A DNA stretch of 64,000 nt from Terfezia claveryi. Lineage: Eukaryota > Ascomycota > Pezizomycetes > Pezizales > Pezizaceae. The stretch is from assembly GCA_015179025.1 (NCBI GenBank), contig WHUX01000005.1, positions 847,926-911,925 of the forward strand. Reading direction: 5' to 3'. Under the pieces are notes generated by a model, which saw only the letters and a list, made by a program, of their open reading frames with translations, did not search any database and was not told the origin of the DNA. The first letter of the stretch is position 1. Each line of letters starts with the position of its first letter. This document shows, one piece after another, positions 46,321-57,099 of this stretch. The position numbers were made by a program, and so were the translations under genes.

Positions 46321-46812
46321 TGTTACGGCGTTAATTTACTTACGAGCTATTTGACACTCGAACAGGCTTGTTCGAGTGTCAGCACGGTATTTGAATTTAC
46401 TTGTAAGCTATTTGACATCCGAACAGGCTTGTTCGTGTGTCAGCACGGTATTTGAATTTACTTGTGAGGTATTTGACACCCGAACAGGCTTGTTCGAGTG
46501 TCAGCAGGCTTGTTCGAGTGTCTTAATACTAGAAGAGATTAGAGAGGTAGATTGCGGAGTATCACCTGCGATCACAGGTGACGTCAAGTTAGTCGGGTGC
46601 CACTCCTTTGGCCACGGCAATCGTGTATATAGGAAGCCTTAGTTGTCGTTTCTTGTTCTTGTTCCTTACGCAACGTCTTGTATTATAACCTTGGTAATAC
46701 AGACTCTGCCTTTTGTCCTGATACTCCAATCTACGGTTATAGTTTCGTCTTCATGCGCTCCTTGGAGTCACGTCTTTAGTTATAGCGACAGCCATCGACT
46801 TACGCCATTACA
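46321..46812 (+). repeat. Gypsy-C 3' LTR
   Basis: 492 bp with the same three-unit internal array as the 5' LTR. Confidence 0.92.
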
Positions 46813-48447
46813 CATTGTCTGAAACAATAGCTAGGACTCTGTTCATGATATCATATTCCCGAATTAATTTCCCTAGCTAGTTACTCAAGTGAATGGCATT
46901 ATAAGCTTCTCCCTCTAGGTACTGGAATCCGATCGTATGTTGGCGCAACTACTAGTCCTGGTCAATAAAACGGAGTGTTGTGCCCATGAACGCTAACTTG
47001 TTTGGAGAAGTCTAACAGTCCGTAGCGAGGTAGAGGAATGTATCTTCCGGCAGGCTTTTTTGAAGCTTCTGTTGAACTTCAGCAGCATAATGGTGTATAC
47101 TCCGGTGAAGTGTTATTGTACAGAGTATATTGATTCCAGATCTAAGGAATTTCAGGAGATGCTCGAACTGCGGATGTTCGATAGTTCGGAAAGGTAAATT
47201 TGCGGCAATTATAGTTTTCATGAGTTCGTGTTTGAACCCATCATCACTATATTGCAACTGGGGGGATTGTGCAGCTGCAGGTATTGCCTACGTATAACGT
47301 GAGCCTGTCTGCTCTATTAAGTAAGGCATGGTACGGATTATATAATTACCTTCCCAAACAGGGTTGAAATGTCCTGATCCTTGCACCCACTAGCAGCCCA
47401 GCATTTCCCCGATGTGAGATGACATCTCATATATGTGGTGCCTATATTGAATGCACTAGGGTATTGCAACGTACCCTTATAAGTTAAGTAAAATATAAAA
47501 GGCTCACCACTGTGGATCTTAGCACCTTGTCCAAAATGGGCCTAGTGCGCCACCATTTGCAGCTTAGAATTCCATTGGGGTAGGTTAATATTGTTACTTT
47601 GCATTTCTTTAGCTAGATTGTCGTGTAGCTTGCCCGCCCACTCAGTAGTTTCCCACTATTTATCAAAGGGTGCAGATTTCTCTGCTTTTCACTAGAAAGC
47701 TGTGCCGCCTAGTATTCTACTGAAAGTGGAATCCATTGGGGTCTCAAGAACTATGGGCACAATTGGAAATAGAGATAAGTTCGAGTATAAGGCTACCACT
47801 GCAAGATGGTCTGTAGTAATAACAGGTTTGGCAAGGCAATAGGGAAGAGACGCCTATTTATTTATATTCTGAGAGGTTAGGGGGATGTCACGGATAATGC
47901 ATGCTTGTTATAGATTCAGTAGGGGACATTGGCTTGCAGTCCTCTAGATACCTGAGGCTCTTTCCATGATAAGGCCAACCTATACATAGATCAAATACTT
48001 CATTAAGAACCGTCAATCATCCTGTAGCGCATCTAAAGCGCGCCAAACCCAAACCCAATCCAAATGCACGAACGCACCATCATTCCAAAAAGGATCCACA
48101 ATCTTATTAGGGCCATCATCTGAGGTATCATCATGGTTATCATCTAAGTACTCTGAGGTGTTGGATGATCTCGAGAGCTCACTTGTAGAGATAAGGCTTT
48201 CACTACAGCAAGACAATAAATCACTATACCAACAATCGGTAGGACTGCGGTCGGCATTGTCTTCGTCTTCAGAGTCATGCTCCACTTTGGCCTTAGGGCT
48301 ATCAATGGGGCTGGTACTGTCAGTGATATTAAGTTCGGGTTGGTTAAACCTTCTATCTAGCTCTGATATATTGTCAGAGATATTTGTCAAATCCAGTTGA
48401 AGTATAATGCATCTCAATGGCCAATCAGGGCTCTCGGTGAGTTGCAA
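46813..48447 (-). pseudogene. hAT transposase, N-terminal part
   Basis: Possible start at 48447 with an acidic N-terminus (SEDEDNADRSPTDC, EYLDDNHDDTSDDGPNKIVD). Around 47340-47700 LHDNLAKEMQSNNINLPQWN and HLTSGKCWAASGCK may be the DNA-binding zinc region. At 47012-47257 FKHELMKTIIAANLPFRTIE, HPQFEHLLKFLRSG and EVQQKLQKSLPEDTFLYLAT lead to the first catalytic Asp segment of hAT transposases. Several stops. Continues at 40899 beyond Gypsy-C. Confidence 0.65.
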
Positions 48448-48558
48448 AATCTCTCAAGGTCTACACATGGTTAGCCTGCCGCTCTATCTATGTGCAAGAA
48501 TTAGAAAGATACTTTCTTAAAGGCCGAAGCCAGACCTCTTGCCCACAATATAGTACTG

Positions 48559-49309
48559 TTATTCTAGGTAAGGGATACCATTTTGCAGATATATACACAG
48601 GATGCCGGATGATTGTGCCATCAGGGATCCAGTGGGTCTGGAAGAGTATCTAGGATAAGGTAAGTTGGGACTCCAATGTTTCGGCATAGTAGTTAACTTA
48701 TCGACGGGAACCGACAACCTTTGCATAAGCCCCATGATTCTTGGCTGCCAGACAGGTAATATTGAAAAAGGGTAACCCATAACAAATTATAGAGAGTATA
48801 GTCATCCAGGCAAAAGATTTGTACACTGCTGTACATGCTCATGGGGAATACCAGGTGACACTGATCGAACCAAATCCTCTCTAGAAGGTCCATAGCTACC
48901 ACTCGGGAGAGAATCTTAGTGGGGTCGAAACGGTCCATAACCAACTGTATAGACTGGTATCTTACTAATTCCGTACCACGTAGACTAAAGAAGCATCATA
49001 GCTCAAAGGCGTCTCTCCACGGTTGCCGGAACTCTTCGAAAGCGAATTGATCTTCAGGATTGTAGTATTCCACTATATTGCAAAGTTGATATGACTAGTG
49101 ACAATTACAATGCCGATCAACTATATATAAGCAAATCTCCAAAAATCAGTTGTGGTAAGAAAGTCTAAATAGCAATGTCCTGTTTTGGTACTTTGGCAAC
49201 CTCCTGCCCTTAGCATTGGAAGACCAAAATAGACTACTTCAGTAGGTAAGCTGGCTGACTTTAGTCTCGGGAAAGACTGGCATAGCCCGTCTGGGTCAGG
49301 ACAAGACAT
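48559..49309 (-). pseudogene. coding-like relic of unknown family inside the large hAT
   Basis: The minus strand reads CPDPDGLCQSFPRLKSASLP and TEVVYFGLPMLRAGG (49121-49309), then EFRQPWRDAFEL, TKILSRVVAMDLLERIWFDQ and SQESWGLCKGCRFPSIS (48693-49060). Spacing suggests two or more exons separated by stops. It lies upstream of the transposase on the same strand. I do not recognise it. Confidence 0.35.
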
Positions 49310-49505
49310 CCGTGAGAAAATTCATGACAACATCCATGACAAGACATCCGTGACAAGACATCTGTGACAAGTCACATTAGAAAAAAAAAAAAAAAAAACA
49401 TCCATGACAAATAACTCATATGCAACAAAATGAAATATCCGTGATAAGATAAAATATCTGTGACAAGGTAAAATACCTGTGACAAGATAAATATCTATGA
49501 CAATA
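49310..49505 (-). repeat. TCCGTGACAAGACA short repeats
   Basis: About a dozen degenerate 15-17-bp units of TGACAAGACATCCG, interrupted by a 19-A run at 49381-49399. These are reverse-complement relatives of the TGTCACGGA words elsewhere in this element. Confidence 0.6.
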
Positions 49506-51700
49506 TAAGTATATCATAAGCTACTACTAAATGGAACTACCATCCTTCTCTACTCCAGCCAGATGTTCATAGGACCTCCAACTTGGTCCATTATAGTACT
49601 GTCTATCCATGGGTCGATGGCATAATCTATCCCCATGTAATGGATGAGGTAACGAGGCGAATGGGGTTAAGACGTGCTTTAACCTCAAGACACAGTAACG
49701 CGACAAAGCGATAATGGAAAGCTCATCTGACCAGTTGAATATTTACTAGTTGTTGAAAAGCACTGTTTACATTGGCACAGTATGTAGGTTTAAAGCACCA
49801 CACAACCCTATCCACCTCATATTCCCATCTATTACGTTAAGAGTTAGTTTACCTAGCTAGTGCTAGGGACATCCCATCGACCTATTAATTATATGGCATT
49901 GATTCTCTATGAGGCTTGTGCCAACCAGACTAGGCATTGATCACTTTCTGAGGTATAGGTCGAGGCAATGCAGGTAGGTTAGTGTCACAGTTCCGAAACA
50001 TGTAGCACATGCCTATGTTCGAGGGACTGACTAGGGATGTTGTTTGGGATTAGCTTGGGCTAGTGTCTACTAGTGCCAGATAAATTATGCATGTCCCCAC
50101 CTCGTACTCACTGAATTTACTTCCTGTCCTCCATTATCTGCATCTCCTACTCCTGTCATTTCATTATTAATCCACCACACATTATGCGGAACAATTCGAG
50201 TAGTAGGCAAATGGCTGAATATTCAGTGAATAGGTATAACTTTCTCATACTTTTTTGCTTGCCCCATATGAGGTTGCATACATATCCCGCGTCATTTGAG
50301 TAGGTGCGATAGCCATGTGGGCTTGTCCTATGCTGTACGGTTCCAATGAACAGATGACAATGATCGTATTTTCCTATTACCTTGTAGCGGTTCATGTTTG
50401 AAGCACCTAGCAACCATACTTGCTAGTGCTGGAAACAGATCTGTAGCAAGAAATAGGAAAGGGCATAGCGGTATTGTGTGATAACTCACATGTGAATTGA
50501 CACGGCCTTATTACGGCTTGCAGCTAACCTTTTTATATCCAAACTTTCAGTAATTATCAAACCCAATACCGAGTGCGAAATCAACTACGATACCCGATGC
50601 TAGAGGTGCCAGCAATACCAAGCCAACCCTCAAAGGACAGAGAACAATTCAGAGATGGTAGGGTGGTTTTTGGTGTACTAAACATGGAGGTATAAGAGAG
50701 CAATGCGAGGCAGGGGTTAACAAAGAGAACGAGGAGCCTCTGTTTCATACCTCAAGGCAACCCCCATACCCGCCCTTTGAACAATCTTAAATTGAACAAC
50801 TTCCTGCATCATTTGACACCCCCTCTTCTCAGCAGCCAGAAAATTCCCCATTGACTGTTTCTTTGCCTGCTGCTAGGACTATTATCCCAAGGACAACAGA
50901 GTCCAAAGAGTGGTCATGCCAGTGATGCAAGATTCGCAAATAAAGGCGATGGCAAAGGTAGGTGCAGGAACGAGAGACAGAGGAGGTCGCTGGAGGGGGG
51001 GGAATCTTACTATTGATATTGGAGCATGCTCTTCTCATTTTTATTTTGGCCCGATATTGTTCAATATCACTAGTTAAACCATAGACTATTTTATCATATG
51101 TAGACTTGAGTGTAGTTGGATTTCATAAAACAAGTAAGAACTTATTAGTTTGGTTGCAATACTCCTCGCAAGAATTTAAGGTGCATGATCATCATAATGC
51201 TAGTCGTCTGTCCATGTTTGGTTAACCACATCAAGGTTTACTTGTATACAAAGAATGTATTCTTTTATTTGCATGAACTCAGTATTGTTGGTCAACCTCC
51301 ATTTATCTCCAACTTTTACTGAATCGTCAGCATTCCCACTGAGAATCGGACATATTTACATGTATAGTACGATAAGCAACAGTATGCCTATACAAGTCAG
51401 TTACGAGACTAGGTATGGACGTCGTCACGAAGGCCGAATTGAAAAGCCTGATGCAGAAAGTTAGCTCAATTCACTAACAAAGAATCACAGACACCTTCTT
51501 CTACATAATAGGCTATGAAGATTAACCAAGGTGTAAGTCGTTGTTCATTGTTACAGAGGTCGTGTCGGGAAGCCTGAATTGGCAAGAAAGTATTCACTAA
51601 TGAATTCCATAACCTGCTATAAAGTTACATAAGAGGTATGTAGTCAAGGTCGTGTATCACAGAGCCTGTTAGGGAGGCTGTCACAGAGGTCGTTTTGGGG
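49506..51700. other. no gene recognised
   Basis: Apart from the 29-bp insertion at 49904 I found no protein-like frame longer than about 80 residues with credible composition. CGAAGGCC/GGGAAGCC-type words repeat loosely from 51420 to 51700. Confidence 0.4.
49904..49932 (-). mobile_element. ultra-short insertion, 29 bp
   Basis: Ends GGCTTGTGCCAACCAGACTA and is flanked by exact 9-bp repeats GGCATTGAT (49895-49903 and 49933-49941). Confidence 0.75.
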
Positions 51701-51751
51701 AGCATGAAGTGGAATGACTATTCACTAATGAAGATTCTTTAAGTATCCAAA

Positions 51752-53110
51752 ATGCTGTCAAAAAGAAAAACGCAAGCCGAATTAGCAATCAAGTGCAAAC
51801 CCAGCTCATCACCCGAACCTATTCCGAAAAAAGCCAAGCCAATAGGCATAGCGAAGACAAGAAAGACCAGAGCAGAATCCCTAATTATCCCCCCACCCTT
51901 AAGGAATCCATATGCCATGTATGCTGACTTTAACTGGGGGCCATGAGAATTTAATCTGGATATAGAATTTAGTGGTGAGAGGAAGGCAATAGGGCTCTCT
52001 ATACATCCATATACTAAGAAAATTCGGGAACAATAGCAGAAATTGCTTGGACCCCCCTTGGCGTGGGAGCGAGTCAAGGATTGGAAGTGGCAAAAGGTCA
52101 ACAGAGATCTCAAGAGTGGGATCCAAAATCTCCACCAGGCTACACACATTGGGAGGCCAATTGGTACTACAAGATATATATTAAAGCATGAGGAATTCAG
52201 AAAATTACAAACACTTATACAAAGGACTTGGGAGAACACATTCTAGCGCAAGAAGGCTTATATTCTATACCAATGGTATGAGCTGTCAGACGAGCAGAAG
52301 AGAAGGTATCTAGAATTGAATTACTACAAAAACCTTCCGAATTGGCAAATTCCTCGTCGAGATTTGCCTAAAATAGAGGTGCAGGGACTCAGGGTAGTGC
52401 CAACCAGACTAGCTAGAGTACAGCATATACAGCAGTTCGCTGTAGTTATTAGTGTTGTACCCATAAACTGCTATGCATATGCAAAATTTGAAGAACCAAT
52501 CAAAGGTGACGTAAGACACAAGACTAGAGCACACGAAGGGGCATTATCAATAGCTGACCAGGAGAAATTAGCCAAAGATGGTGCCGACAATTGCTTAAGT
52601 GATGAGGATGTTAGGACTGACATGGAAGAGGTAAGTGCATTCCTCGTAGGCTCATGCCATTCCTTGTGCTTGATCTAAATCCTAGAATTTCACCACTCGA
52701 TAGGACTCCGATGTCAAACCCAACAAGGAAGATGATGATGAGGATACAGGGCTATGGCGCAAATGGGAGGCTTTGGATGTTTCTTCGGAAGAAGAAGCTC
52801 AACTAACTGAGGCCAACTCAAACGAATGAAGACCGAAGAAGCCTGTCAAGGCCATATTAAATAAAGGACTTTTGTCAGGGAACACAGAAGATAAGGACTA
52901 TCAGGACTCCAGCTCAAATGAGGAGGAGGACAAGGATAAGGATGAGGAGGAGGATGAGGATAAGGACGAGGAGGAGGACGAGGATAAGGATAGGGATGAG
53001 AATAAGGATTAGGGTGAGTTAGATGATCAGTGTGTGGATGAGGCTACGGATGCGGGAAGAACGTAACTATTATACTGATGATGATAATGATGATGAAGCA
53101 GGCCAGGGTA
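51752..53110 (+). pseudogene. hAT cargo gene 1: basic start, possible HMG-like box, acidic tail
   Basis: Exon 1 (51752-52630) begins MLSKRKTQAELAIKCK and PEPIPKKAKPIGIAKTRKTR, a nuclear-type basic Pro/Lys segment. RPIGTTRYILKHEEFRKLQ and YQWYELSDEQKRRYLELN resemble HMG-box beginning and helix 3. The intron 52631-52703 has a GTAAGT donor. Exon 2 starts DSDVKPNKEDDDEDTG and runs into a stretch of about 30 Asp/Glu/Lys residues (EEEDEDKDEEEDEDKD). Stops at 51944, 52034, 52244, near 52827 and near 53010 fit CGA or CAG changed to TGA or TAG. A GTGCCAACCAGACTA word sits in frame at 52397. A donor GTATGT near 53107 suggests further exons. The HMG call is weak; the acidic tail is certain. Confidence 0.5.
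52397..52411 (-). repeat. GTGCCAACCAGACTA word inside cargo gene 1
   Basis: Exact 15-mer in coding sequence. Fifteen bases plus a nine-base duplication would keep the frame, but the flanks show no exact duplication now. Confidence 0.55.
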
Positions 53111-53831
53111 TGTACAATGGGGAGTATTTCATTTTCGTTTTATTGTCACGGATTCAGAGCTTGTCACGGATTCAGAACTTGTCATGAATCCCATTAATAC
53201 TCATTCCTTAACCATTTCTTAAGCGTTTTGTGAGATTAAATTGTACCTACTATTTCTGTGTTTATTAGGTTGTTTGTTTTTTGGAGTTTCTCTGTGTTTT
53301 GGATATCTAGTGGTCGATGCTAGTTTACAGTCTAATGATCGAGGCTGGGGGGTATTACTTGAGTTCCGTTGGAAAACAAAGGTACGTTAGCTGGTTCCTC
53401 CTTTTGTTCACCAAGCTGACTGATGACAGCAAATGTAGTTTATTGGGGATGGAGATGAACAATGAATTACACTTAGTTCTCAAGTTCTTTGTTTTGGAGA
53501 TGGAGATGAACAAGGAATTATACTTTGTTCTTAAGTTGTTTCATTGATTTTCAATGCACTTCCGCCCCTCATGTGACCTAGAAGCAAATATAGATAGATA
53601 CATATAGAGGCAAACTTCCACTCCCATTGCTCAGAATCTAAATACACAGGCAAACTTCCACTCCCATTGCTCAATCCTTTGAACCTCGTGAATCTGCAAC
53701 ATTCTGATAGTGTGGAAATAATAGGTCCTATAAACTAGAGACAAATACACATAATGGCAACAACCAAAACAAAACCGAGAAACATCAAGATGATGGGGGA
53801 CTAGCAATACAAGCCGAAAAACATTAATATG
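53111..53831. other. between the two cargo genes
   Basis: Holds TGTCACGGATTC repeats (53145-53195), a GGAGATGAACAA direct repeat (53451 and 53499) and the 30-bp direct repeat near 53606 and 53646 beginning GCAAACTTCCACTCCCATTG. No gene seen. Confidence 0.5.
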
Positions 53832-54457
53832 ATGAGGGGCCAGAAACTCACACCCAAAAAGACGAAAGTACCTCCTGCTCAAGCCACGCCTAAAAGGAGG
53901 AAAGTGGCCCCTGTCCCAAAAACGCAGGCTATACAGGTATAAAAGAAGCGAATAAAGAAGAAGGGAGGTAAGAACTCTACAGTCCAATCCCACTTCCTTT
54001 GAACATGGAATACTAAGTCCCGTATCAGTATCAATTGTGCAGCAGATTAAGAAACAACAGTTCAGCGCACAACTAATCATACTAAAAACTTCCTTCTGAC
54101 AGTTATGTTGGAAGATAGTACAGGATATGAACCTTAAATTCAACAACATTCCTAACATACTAGATAGATGTACAAATGTGGACAGAATTGGGATTATGGC
54201 CACCAATGCCCTACAAACGGCTACAGAAGCATACCTACATGAGTTTTTTACAGGTAATAAATCATACGTCATAGTTAAAATTTTGTCGGAGTGATCCTAA
54301 CATGGCCTATGGAACAGCAATCAACCTATTAGCAACCCAGAGTAGGAACACAAACCCTCCACGTCAGACAATCGTGCAAAGGGATGTGACGTTGTGGCGT
54401 CAAGTAGAAGCAAATCGCCTATGCAGGGGTAATATGCCGATGAACCTTGCTGGCTAG
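53832..54457 (+). pseudogene. hAT cargo gene 2: histone H3-like protein
   Basis: Exons 53832-53967, 54029-54253 and 54318-54457 join to 501 nt (166 residues). The tail is Lys/Pro-rich (LTPKKTKVPPAQATPKRRKV). The fold aligns to histone H3 without gaps from the N-helix on: GVSIVQQIKK against GTVALREIRR, QIKKQQFSAQLII against EIRRYQKSTELLI, and LKTSF-stop-QLCWKIVQDM against RKLPFQRLVREIAQDF. Loop 1 is longer, as in CENP-A-type variants. ATNALQTATEAYLHEFF then matches the MALQEASEAYL helix, and INLLATQSR...RQTIVQRDVTLWRQV matches the H3 end. Introns are 61 and 64 bp with TACTAAG and CCTAAC branch sites. Only two stops, TAA at 53940 and TGA at 54097, each explained by one C-to-T change. A function in centromere or transposon chromatin is inference. 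Confidence 0.75.
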
Positions 54458-55055
54458 AGGCTAGGCCTAGTTTTTTGGTGTTTTTTTTTTGGTTGTGTTT
54501 TTTTTTGGTTGTGTTATTCTTTAGTTGTGTTTTTTTTGGGTTGTGTTTTTGTTTAGTTGTGTTTTTCTTTAGTTGTATTTTATATTGAGGATATGAAGGC
54601 TAGGGTTATTATATGGGTTATGTTATTCTTTGGTTGTATTTTATGTGAGAGAATAGAGATGTTGGAATTGATTTGTGGGATTGGCAGCAAAGAGTAGTAG
54701 GGTTAGGTTCATAAAGAAGGTTATGATTGAGGATGGAGTAGCAAATAAAATAGAAGGGGACGTTGAGAGCATGAGGGGATGAGAAAACATAACGATTTAC
54801 CAGAATTGGTGACAACATTTGACAATTCCATGACAATTTAGAATAGTTAAGTAACAATGCTTTAGTAACAACAATTCCGTGACAGCGATTCTATGACAAT
54901 GATTCCGTGACAACAATTCCATAACAATGATTCTGTGATAATGATTCCGTGACAATGAGCGATCTATAATAAAGAATTGTTACAAATTATAAGCATACTA
55001 AAGGGATTACGATACGAATAGGCAGTGCGATGTCTAAAACAAGTGGGAAACAAAT
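54458..55055. other. T-rich tract and TGACAATTCCG repeats
   Basis: GGTTGTGTTTTT-type units (54481-54575) follow the H3-like gene. TGACAATGATTCCG units (54820-54960) belong to the TGTCACGGA family. No gene. Confidence 0.5.
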
Positions 55056-55489
55056 ACCAGACTGTGAAAAGGAGAGGCTTGGCGAGTACTCGTTGGCTAC
55101 TCGAAGTGACCCGAGTTTTCCAGAAGAAGTAAAAAGCCAACTCGCCAGTGTAGTGGGAGTAAAAAAAATTCGCCATCGGCGTGAGTCTTGGTGACATGGC
55201 ACGAAGGAAAATCGGCTTGCTGTACACGCTACCCATATATATACTTTACTAATTCTGCTTTATCAATATGATATTGCTAGCTCTTCTATAGGTCTCTATT
55301 CATATGGGTCCATATGAAGGCTGAGAGGGTATATTAATTCTACTTTATTCTTTTAGTCTCATAACTAGCTTTCATTCTTTCTTCCTTATATCTAGCTTTT
55401 GAACATGTTTAGAGGCCCTCTTCTATGATAATCCACTTGTGACTTATTACCTCTCCTAAATAGAATTGGAAGCAGGCAATCTGGTCCAC

Positions 55490-56520
55490 TTTTTTATTCC
55501 CTAGAATACTAAGGTAGTATCTAATCTATACTAGCTTAAGGTCTCTATATGAATTAGAAGTTAACTAAGTCTTGATTCTTTTCTTGATACTGGAGAGGGT
55601 AGAGAAGCCTATACTTATATTGCATATTAATTAGATTGCCGCTTATAAGTTAGAGAAAATAGTTAGCATGTCTGTATCTTTGTTACTTACTGCTAGTTAT
55701 ATTATATAGAGTCTACTGTCTACCACTGTAGCTTGATTTCCTAAGAAGTTGCCATATTCTTTAGGAGAGGATCTTGTCCATTCTTCACTATAAACTCTAT
55801 TTGCTACTATCTTTTTTTGCCCTATACTATTGGTATAGTATACTCTCCATCTTTCTTCTAAAATAAACCCTATACCTGCTACCTAGGAACCTAAGTGTTT
55901 TGAAAGATCTAACTTTGGGTCCATGATGATCTTATATATTAATAGGAAGGGTGTCATATCCTTTCTATCACTTCATAATAGTACTTCTGGGTCAGCTCCA
56001 TTTAGGAAAAAAGCTTTTAAGATGGGGGTTATTATATAATATAGGTTATTACAGTGATACTAAAATATATCCTTTTCAATGTAAAATCTTATGTTAGTGT
56101 CCTCTGTTCTCACTACCCTAACTACCCAAGTCTACCTTATATTTTTATCTTTTCCTATAGAAGTTCAACATTAGTAATCTATTCTAGTACTTAGTAGCTA
56201 GAGCTATAATAACCTTCTATGATTTTTTTTAGAACTTAATACTTTAGATACTATATGGATTATAGGAACTGATCTTAAGGTTTCTAAAGTTCTGTACGTC
56301 AAGTGAAGATACTCTATATATACCCAGTATAGAAGGCTCTAAGGGCTAGTGGACTTATCTCTCTATTTTAGTTGCCTAGGCTTGTCAGTACCCTTAATAT
56401 CTTAGTTGTCTTATCTATATATTATTTGATATATTTTTTCTATAAGAGTTTACTTACTAATGTGATGCCTATAGTCTTATAGTATTTGATACTACCTTCA
56501 TCACAAAAGAATTTTTCTCA
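55490..56520 (-). pseudogene. RIP-like decayed LINE: RT end and RNase H
   Basis: Reading leftwards, TIGITLVSKLL (TAG) KKYIKYIDKTTKILRVLTSL and SPLALRAFYTGYIEY correspond to the LGV.LD..LSF..H...KA....L..L...LSP.ALR.LY text after the RT of Tad1-like LINEs. NSIGQKKIVANRVYSEEW, LGNQATVVDSRLYI and NKDTDMLTIFSNL (TAA) AAI correspond to the RNase H domain (A-T-V-x-D-A-E-L and the T-I-F-x-D-S-Q-A-A-I strand). The Asp of DSQ is among the lost residues. Many TAA/TAG codons. No host gene is nearby. Confidence 0.55.
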
Positions 56521-56581
56521 CCCTAATGCTCTCAGGGCCTTCTGATGCACCCTCAAGATCCCTTGGATGCCGGGTTGCCAT

Positions 56582-56865
56582 ATGCACCCCAATGCTTGTC
56601 ATCTAGTATGGATGCGCCCTAACGCTTGTTGTCCAGTATGGATGTACCCTAACGTTCATCGTCTGGTACGAATGTACCCCAATTCTTGTTGTCCGGTACA
56701 GATATACTCTAACGCTCATCATCTAGTATGGATGTATCCCAACACTTATCATCCGGTACAGATATACCCCAACACTTATCATCCGGTACAGATGTGCCAC
56801 AATGCTTGTTGTCTGATATAGATGTGCCCTAACTCTAGTCATCTGGTACAGATATACTACAATGC
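56582..56865 (+). repeat. 30-bp minisatellite, about 9.5 units
   Basis: Units start ATGTACCCCAACGCTTGTCA and end TCCGGTACAG with heavy C/T and A/G variation. The plus frame repeats MYPNTYHPVQ-like decapeptides. The open frame is due to the repeat being a multiple of three, so I do not call a gene. Confidence 0.85.
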
Positions 56866-57026
56866 TATGACTGTAGTATCTGTTACCATAATGCCTATAC
56901 CATAGCAAGTATCACCACTATGTACTGCTTTTTTTCATCTCCCTAAAGGTGGGGATAAAAGGCTAAGATACCAAAATCAGGTAGTATTGAAGCTCATAAA
57001 CCTTAATCTGGTAGCCAATGTTCTAG

Positions 57027-57098
57027 CTGAGGCTGATGCAGAAGCTGAGGCTGATGTGGAAGCTAAAGCTGATGCAGAAGCTGAAGCTAATGTGGAAA
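57027..57098 (+). repeat. GCTGAGGCTGATGTGGAA repeats
   Basis: Four 18-bp units coding Ala/Glu/Asp-rich text (EADVEAKADAEAEANVE), in an otherwise decayed AT-rich region. Confidence 0.55.
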
Positions 57099-57099
57099 G

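Larger units (their letters stand above)
40900..46812 (+). mobile_element. Gypsy-C: youngest chromovirus in the window
   Basis: LTRs of 492 bp each (40900-41391, 46321-46812) start TGTCACGGCG/TGTTACGGCG and end TTACA. Target repeats are CATTA (40895-40899) and CATTG (46813-46817). Total 5.9 kb, plus strand: gag, protease, RT, RNase H, integrase, chromodomain. The reading frames are nearly continuous, broken only by about eleven nonsense codons. It lies inside the hAT transposase gene. Confidence 0.93.
38057..55231 (-). mobile_element. large hAT-type transposon with nested Gypsy-C and cargo genes
   Basis: Left end TAGTGTGCGTGTCGGCC follows CCCATATG (38049-38056); right end GGCTTGCTGTACACGCTA precedes CCCATATA (55232-55239). 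That is an 8-bp duplication with one transition. Both ends carry ACTCG/CGAGT-rich subterminal blocks like the palindrome at 18545-21764. Inside, on the minus strand, is a hAT transposase relic broken by Gypsy-C (40900-46812). On the plus strand near the right end are an acidic-tail gene and a histone-H3-like gene. Without Gypsy-C the element is about 11.3 kb. The terminal repeats are only partly similar, so the boundaries are an inference. Confidence 0.55.

Noticed and set aside
53631..54272. A 213-codon open frame on the minus strand
   Set aside because: It lies antisense to the histone H3-like exons and has a hydrophobic, Cys-rich composition without homology, a shadow of the real gene.
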